Source of the DNA: Achatina immaculata
Lineage: Eukaryota; Mollusca; Gastropoda; Stylommatophora; Achatinidae
Direction: 5' to 3'
Assembly (NCBI GenBank): GCA_009760885.1
Contig: CM019716.1
Span: forward strand, 2,919,501 to 2,983,500
DNA: 64,000 nucleotides
The notes under the pieces are model-generated. The model was not told where the DNA came from, did no database searches, and was given only the letters and a program-made list of their open reading frames with translations. This document shows, in pieces, positions 54,501 through 63,500 of this stretch (position 1 is its first letter; each line of letters opens with the position of its first letter). The position numbers were made by a program, and so were the translations under genes.

Positions 54501-57500
54501 TGCTGACATGGGAAACAAATATCTGGACAAAATAGTAAACAGCCTGGAAAATAAAACATGCTTTGTTTTTTTATTTTGCACCAGAAGCATATTCTTTTGA
54601 TTTCACTGTGATGTAGTAAAGTGTATTAGAATACTTAGAAAATAAATAATGATCTAATGTTTATCTGCATGACAGGATCAGATTCATAAATAATAACATA
54701 TATAAAAGTCTCATAATTAAATCTATGATGGGATATTTACAGTTACTGTTACATTATGTGTTACTACCACATGCTGGAGTCAGTGTTATTACTTACAGGA
54801 TATCAGTAACAGAATATTTATTTTAAAAAAGAACACAAAAAGTGATCATTTTAAGCATAGAATATACAAGTAGATACAGAAAAGTGAATATGTATTGAGT
54901 TTATTATTGAGAAAGTTTTGTATGTTAATCTTATAAAGGATATGAAAGTCAGATAGTATATACAGTGAAGTATGATGAAAATGATATTCTGATCAAAAGG
55001 ATTCTTTTTTTTTTTTGGTTCTCTCTATGTGTTATGTCTGTAGAAGCAGTCAGGAGAAAAGTTTGTTAAAACAAGAATTGTCATATTAACCTTATAAAAG
55101 TTTTAAATAAAAATTCTGTACATTTTCTCTGGATACAAAAGTAGGGTTTATTATCATTATCAATTTTAGAAAGTAAATAAAGTTTACAATTTTGTCATTC
55201 ATTTGATGTTAATATGTTGTAGGCAAAATTATTGGTCTTAGAGCTATTCCTAAACATTTGAAATACATTCAGCATGTTTTTATGAAGCTAGCATTTGTGT
55301 TTGTGAACAGAACAGTCTCTTTTGTTTCATTTATGAACAAATGATGAGTTTCTTCATCTTTGCTCATTTCATGATAGGAGAAGACAGCATTTCTCTGGAT
55401 AAAGGTGGCAGTGCTTCCCCCTTGGATACTTCGTTTGACAAGGTAACAAGAAATCTTTGGTTTTTTTCTTTTCATAATTTTTTATTGTTCTAAACTGATG
55501 TTCTGACAGCCAATGGCTGTAATGAATGTTGTGAATATTTCATGTATATGTTTCAGTTTATTTCTATGGAAGGTTCAATTTGTGTTATGACAAATTATGT
55601 GTGCGTATATATATATTGTCATAGTTTATTCATTGTGCTTTTTAATATATTTCATCTGGTCTAAAAGTCAGTTTTAACTCTTAACCTATCATAAGCCTTG
55701 CAAATGGGTAAAAAATAAAAAAAATAAAATAACTACAGCGATATTATTTCATAAGTAGGAGTTTGTCATTTTAAATTGTGATAAATGCTAAAAATAAACA
55801 TTGTGTCAATTCCAGATAAAACTTTATGGTCAAAATTTTTTTATTACAAGAAATCTTAGTGGGTCTGGATGTTGCTTAGTAGGTTAAGAGTTAATGGAGT
55901 GGTTTTTTTTTTTTTTTGGTCACTTAAATATTTTTAAAATATTTCCATGTTTTGTATAAATATAAAAGTGTACTGCACTTTATGTTTGTTTTATACATCA
56001 CTCAGTAAGTGTAATGTTTTATACATCACTCAGTAAGTGTAATCATTGTCATTATCTGTATCTTTATTGGCTCCATCACATTGATGTTAAGTGTGCTGGT
56101 TTATTTCATTACAAATTATTTATGGTATCAAAATCTCTTTGTATGTCAACATTTACCATTGTGGATACCAGCAGACTGGTTATTGTTTCCTGGACATTGT
56201 AACAGTTATCTTAAAGTGTTTGCTTATAGTTTGTGAAACAGGACATTGTAACAGTATCCCAAAGTGTTTGCACATAGCTTGTGAAACAGGACATTGTAAC
56301 AATATCCCAAACTGTTTGCACAAAGCTTGTGAAACAGGACATTGTAACAATATCCCAAACTGTTTGCACAAAGCTTATGAAACAGGACATTGTAACAATA
56401 TCCCAAAGTGTTTGCACAAAGCTTATGAAACAGGACATTGTAACAATATCCCAAAGTGTTTGCACAAAGCTTATGAAACAGGACATTGTAACAATATCCC
56501 AAAGTGTTTGCACATAGGTTGTGAAACAGTACATTGTAACATTGTTATTTATAACCTGTACAATTTTTGATCTGTTTGTGGTAATTCCAAGCTGTGCATG
56601 AAGAAGTTTGTCTTCCATAGCTCAGCCACCCCCCCCCTTTCCCAACCACCACCACCACTCACCCTAGATCTTGCAGTTCAAGGCTTGAACCAATAAGACT
56701 GATGCACTGTTTGCCTCCTTTCATTTAAATATGCACTGCCTAAAATAAAACATTGTTTCTAGTTAGATGAGCTTTAACCTTTTGTTTTTTTTTCTTTGTT
56801 TTTGTTTTAGCTGGTAAACTGATCCACAGTATTTTTGTGTTTTAATTTTTAGTGCTTCTTGCTTATACACTTAACATTCTGTATGGAACTCTAAAAATGG
56901 CTGAAGATTTTCATTTATTTTCATTACTGAAAATGCTGCCTATGAAAATATAGTACATATAGGTTTCAGTGAAGAGAAATAGTTCAGATTCATGTGTCCA
57001 AGCTAGTAGATGAAGTCATTTTATTGAGTGGCATAGATAAATCTGAAGTATTATAAAAAAAATTGTTCCTTCTCATGGAGGCTATGTCTGGCTACTTTCA
57101 GAATTTGTTTCTTGCAGATGGTTAAAACTTGTTGAACTCCAAACACTGTTTCTTTAGTATGACCCAGATGAACAAAATATCTTCACATGGCAGCTTGTGA
57201 TTGTTGAGCCAAACTGTGTGATCATTTACTCAGTATGACGGGTCAGTTTTACTGAACTTCCAGGGGGAGAGCACTATTATCAAACACAGCAGACCTTGAA
57301 GATTGTGGTCATGCTGAAACATCAAGCTCCATGGCATGTGATGTGTTGCCTGTATACTAGGTAAAATAAAATGACAGTCTCGCAGTCTTCTCTTGTTTTA
57401 GGTAATAGAAGCTATACAGGATTTATATTTCCTGGTTCAAGATTTCAGAGCCACTTGGCTTCTTTTCCCCCTTTGTGCAGCATTTCTTGTCTAAGTCTAC

Positions 57501-60500
57501 CATACAACTAACATTTTCCTTGAACATGTGTTTGTTACAGAGGGTCTTCTTATGTGGTTACTTTTTTTTGTTTGTTTGCACAAGAACAAAAAGAAACATC
57601 CCATCTTCTTGCTTTAGGAAATGAAGATTCATTACCCTGTCATGGACCATAGAGGACGCCAGCTTAACCAAATAGCTGCTACCATGCATTACCCATCCTA
57701 CTTGGAGAGTGTACCAGACTATGAGGAAGAGATGAGATATTACCATGGAGATACCTTGTCACCAAAAGACAAGGTAACGTTGTAGTCTCAGTGGGGCATG
57801 ACTGAATTCCCCCAGAAACCTCGTGTATTAGAATTCACATTTAGGGATTGCTTCAGCATAATAGAGGGCTGTTTGATGAACATCAAGTTTATTGCAAAGA
57901 AAAAAAAACCAAGTTTTTTTTTGTAGTTTTTAATGTGACTTATGTAAAGGAACATTTACAAGATGGTGCAGGAACATAAATCTTTGAGCCGAATATTATT
58001 GTTAATATATAAGTAGTGGGTGGAGAGTAACAAACCTGTGATTAGCTTATAAAAGAAGTAATTTAGAATAATGTTTTAGTAATATTAGCTTCAAAAAGTA
58101 AAATCTGTTTATTAAAAAAGGTAGTTAAAAGAAATAGAACTTCAGGCCAGAACTTTAATAACATCACAGGTCTTCACAGTCAGAAGTACAGAGTAGACCA
58201 GTCTTCATGACAAAAGCAACAACAAAGTAGACCAGTCTTCATGACAAAAGCAACAGAGTAGACCAGTCTTCATGACAAAAGCAACAACAAAGTAGACCAG
58301 TCTTCATGACAAAAGCAACAAAGTAGACCAGTCTTCATGACAAAAGCAACAAAGTAGACCAGTCTTCATGACAAAAGCAACAAAGTAGACCAGTCTTCAT
58401 GACAGAAGCAACAAAGTAGACCAGTCTTCATGACAAAAGCAACAGGGTAGACCAGTCTTCATGACAAAAGCAACAAAGTAGACCAGTCTTCATGACAAAA
58501 GCAACAAAGTAGACCAGTCTTCATGACAAAAGCAACAACAAAGTAGACCAGTCTTCATGACAGAAGCAACAGAGTAGACCAGTCTTCATGACAAAAGCAA
58601 CAGAGTAGACCAGTCTTCATGACAAAAGCAACAGAGTAGACCAGTCTTCATGACAAAAGCAACAAAGTAGACCAGTCTTCATGACAGAAGCAACAAAGTA
58701 GACCAGTCTTCATGATAAAAGCAACAGAGTAGACCAGTCTTCATGACAAAAGCAAGAGTAAACCAGTCTTCATGTCCAAAACTATACAGTAGACTAGTCT
58801 TCAATGCCCAGAACTATAGAGTAGACCAGTCTTCTTGACAAAAGCAATAGAGTAGACCAGTAGTAGACTAGTCTTCAATGCCCAGAACTATAGACAGTCT
58901 TCAATGTCCAAAACTTCTACAGTAGACCAGTCTTCATGTCAAAAACTATATAGTAGACAAGTCTTCATGTCATGTTTAAAACTATGCAGTAGACCAGTCT
59001 TCATGTCCAGAACTATATATTAGACAAGTCTTCATGTTTAAAACTATGCAATAGACCAGTCTTCAATATCCAGAACTATGGAGTAGATCAGTCTTATAAT
59101 AAAAAGAGAAGAGTAGACCAGTTTTATCATAAAAACAATAGAGCAGATTAGTCTGCATGACAGAAGAAAAAAGAGTAGATCAATTTTATGATCAAAACTG
59201 CAGAATAGACCAATCTTCACAGTCAAAACTACAGAATAAAGTAGTCTTAATGGCAGAAACTATAGAGCAGAACTTTAAAAAATTTTGTCACTTGTGCGAT
59301 TAATGGAATTCTTTAGGAGATCTCTAAATCTAACCTTTGACCATATGTCAGTACATTGAGTGATCTTTATACCATTTCATGCAAGCATATGTGCTGAAAA
59401 ATTAGAAGGCTATGAAGTTCGCTAAAAAATAATTGCCATTAGAGCTTGTTTACATGATCTAGTCGCTGAAATGGACCAAGGATAGTCTGATATTAACCTT
59501 CTGAACCCCAAAATCCTGTTTCAAGTAAATCTTAAATCTCAGAATTTGATTTCAGAAAGGGAGAAGCTATCTTGAACAGGTCTTTAAGAATAATATATGA
59601 GAACATATTGAAAAGCAAAAACCATAATTCCTGATCTTCATAGACTTTAAAAAAAGGCATTTGATAGCACACACACAGAGATTCACTGTAAAGAATTTTA
59701 AGACTGTATGGAATACCATCTAAAATTGTCAACATCATTAATGATCTCTACAACGGATATGTTTGTGCAGTCAGCACAAAAAAAGGAATGAGCAATCGGT
59801 TCCAAATTGAAACAGGTGTGAAATAAGGATGTATACTATCTCCTGTGCTTTTTTGGAATTGCCATAGACTTCATAATGAAAAAAAGTTACACAGGTAAAA
59901 TGGGTATTGATTTGGTACATGGGACCCAAATAGGAGATCTTGATTTTGCAGATGACATAACTCTTTATCAGTGACAATGTGAATTCGATGCAAGAAGAAA
60001 CAAATACCCTGTCTTCATTGGCTAGCAAAATAGGACTTTAAATTAACAAGAAAAAAAAAAAAATAATGAAACTTCCGATTAATCAGGAGGAAAAAAATAT
60101 ACATAGAAGGAGCTAGCTGTTATAGAAGTCAACCAGTGTGCATACCTTGGCAACTACATAGACTAGGGTGATGACGCAGAAAGGAAGTTAGAATTAGATT
60201 GCAAAAATAGCATTGACCTTCAAGAATCTTGAGAACATATGGCACTCAGAAGTTATAAGCACAAAAACCAAGTTAAGATTATTCATTTCAAATGTAATAT
60301 CCACCCTCATTTATGCATACAAAAACTTGAAAACAACTAAATAAATTGATAACAAATTAGACTCTTTTGAAAACAAATGCCTAAGAAAAATACTCAGTAT
60401 AAAGTGGAGCGAATTCAAGAACAATGCAGAGATAAGTCACTGAGTGAACAACAGCCTGTCTCATAGGTGATCAGAAAAAAAGAGATGGACACATCAGTCA

Positions 60501-63500
60501 TGCAATGAGAAGAAACAGTCAGAGAATCCCAAAACAAGCTGTCAATTGGAACACAACAGGCCAGAGAAAAAGAGGTAAATCACATGAAACTCTAAAGAGG
60601 ACATTGTTAAAAGAGGCCAATTTAGTAGTCTTTAAATCCTTTCATGAGGTTGAAAAGCTCACCGAAAACAGGAAAAATTGAGGAACTACCATGTGAGCCT
60701 ATGTGACTTTTAACTCCACGGGAAGGAGGTAAGATAAATCTCAAGCTTCTTTGGAAATTGATATTGGTCAAGAGAATTTGGTGCTGTGGGATCTTACAGT
60801 AACTGGAGTTTTTTTTTTTTTTTTACCTAAGGCTGAGTTATTTTAAATGGATGTAGCAGTTTACTGATCAGTTTCAAGTGATAATTTCCAACTGAGAACA
60901 GGACATCGCAAGCAGAGGCACCATGTATACCTGAAATTGAAAATTGGCTCAGCAGGCCTATTTGCCTGCAGCAAAGAGCAACAGACATCACATCATTTCC
61001 TCCTAAAGTTGCCAGCTACACAACCCACTCAGGCAAAGAACCTGGCCAGACCCCAGCCCCCTATTAGAAAAGCTCCGAGGTGATGCTGAAAACCTGAGAT
61101 GAACTTCTGCATTTGTGAGAGAGATCGGTGTCGATGTCTGAGTGAGTGATAAAAAAGAAGACCGATCAGTTTAGACATAGTCATGCAGTTCACATTGTGG
61201 ATACAGAAGAGCCAAAATCCCAGTGCAGCATGAATTTAAGAACCAGGAGAAATTTTTTCATACATTTTCTGTGAGAGTTTGGGTCAAAATGGTAAATACC
61301 AACAAAGATATTCATATATTTAATAAGATATGTTGATTACAATTCCTTGCTGAAACATTAAAAATGAAACTGATCATTGCCAGGAAAGAAATACCAATGA
61401 AGATCTTCCTGCGTAATCAGCCTTTGAAACAAGTGAAGTGTTTCAGATGCCCAGGGAGTTATCATCCTCTGAAAATTGATGTCAAAAGTGAGAACAGATG
61501 CAGTAAAGCAAAACAGGTCATTGGACAAATGACACCTTTACTGAAAAACAAATACATCACAAGTGAAACTATAAGAGCACTGTACAATGCATTCTTCCCC
61601 CCAAATCTATGCTATGACTAACACTAACAGCTGAAAATAGAAGGAAAATCATCATGACAGAAACAAGTTGTTTAAGGAGAATACTAAATATAAAAAAGAG
61701 ACAAAATCAGGGTAAAGGTTTGAGTAACATCAGTATTGCACTACTTCCAGAAACAACAGGTCTAATGGTTTGACCATGTTACACAACTGCCACCAGACAG
61801 CACAGAAAACATTAATGCTAAGAATTATAGGAAACAAAGGAAAAAGCTGCCCACACAAGAGGTGGAGAAGGAAATTACAGAACCCTTAAATATCTAGTTA
61901 TATGAAACAAATCACTGATTCCTGTCACAACATCTGTTTGTCTCCTCAGCACAGAAAACTATATGAGGAAATAGAATAAAACAATATTACATCTTCTTTG
62001 AAATAAAAATAAAAATTATAATATTCTGAAAATGACAGCTTAGTACTCTGAGCATGTTTTAGAATAGCTATCAAAATCTGTTAACATATCCAGTCAATAA
62101 ACCAGAAAAAGTAGATTATGTTAAGTTCATGTAGCCAGTCAGGCAAGTGAGACTAATTGCATGGTGTTGCCGCTCAAGTCTGGTCTACCAGGAAACAACA
62201 ACCATTGGCATTGTTTATTTGTTACTGCTTTATTTTGTTTATGTGGTTAGGGACTGATGTTTTTTTTTTATTATTTGCAAGTATTCTCTTTAATAAGTTA
62301 TTTAGCTTGAAATAGATGTTTGTAAATATTCCCAAATACATATTGTATGTTGTTCTATGGACCATTATATGCCTGACTGCATTTGAAGCTATGCACTTAG
62401 CAGATTATAGGATAAATAAGCTCATATGATATGTTGTGATATTGCCACTTTAAAAGTATATAAAATGATTTCTGAAGGAACAAAGGACTGACAGCTTTGT
62501 TTTATATGGAAGTTGGGTGATTTTTTTTTACGCTTATGATTTGGCATCTGGAGAAACATGTATTACATGTAATTTTCCTAATCTAGAGCATTTAAAATCT
62601 TAAAAGCTGTAATTCTGTAATTGAGACTCATTTATTTCTTGCAGTAATAATACAGAGTGGTTCAAAATTATTGTCTGGGTTTCTGTGACCTGTAATTTTC
62701 AGACACAAAATAGTAAAATAAAATTGCACATAGGATATAAAAGTGTAACTTAGAAAGTTATATTTGACAACACTGTATTTGCTAAAATAATGATGGAGAA
62801 AATGTGGTGCAATGGCAACTGTTAAAGAGAAACCTTGACAATAATTTTGAATTACCCTATATATCTCAGTTTTTCTTAAAGAAATATAAAGTAATATAAA
62901 AATCATATACAAGAAGTGTCATTGAAAATACACTTACCTGTAACAGATGTAGATATGAAGGTTTTTTATGTAGGCTGTAAATTTAGCATTAATACCAGAG
63001 TGACAGTTTTTGATTGTTCATGGGCACAGGAAAACTGGCACATATTCAGTAATTGGCTAAAAATTGATATTATAACACAAATGCCTGTACTCGTTATAAG
63101 AAAAATGGCAGGGTTAGCTGCATAACAGGTAATGGTCCATGAAACAATGTAGCATTTATACTTTTTGTTTGTAAGACTATATATTCAACAGAGAAACGTT
63201 GAACTTTTCTTTATTATGCACACTCATGATCCTCTTTTGCCTGCATCTCTTACACCCATTACCTCCAGTGCTTCAGATATTGTTTCTTTGTGTAGTAATC
63301 ATTTATTGGTGTCCGTTATGGGTGCCATTTATCATATGTTTTGTGTTGTTGTTCAGTGGTTATCCAACAAGGCTATAGCAACTTTTTAAATGATTCTTGT
63401 CATTACTCAGTATGGTACAGCAGTCTTGACTTCTTGTCTGAGGACAGCTTTTAAAAAAACAAGAACAAATAATGTGTTCTGTACATACAAGTATAAACCC

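Noticed and set aside
56650..56720. Possible minus-strand tRNA or SINE B box (ggttcaagcc on the reverse strand)
   Set aside because: No matching A box at the right distance and no cloverleaf can be formed.
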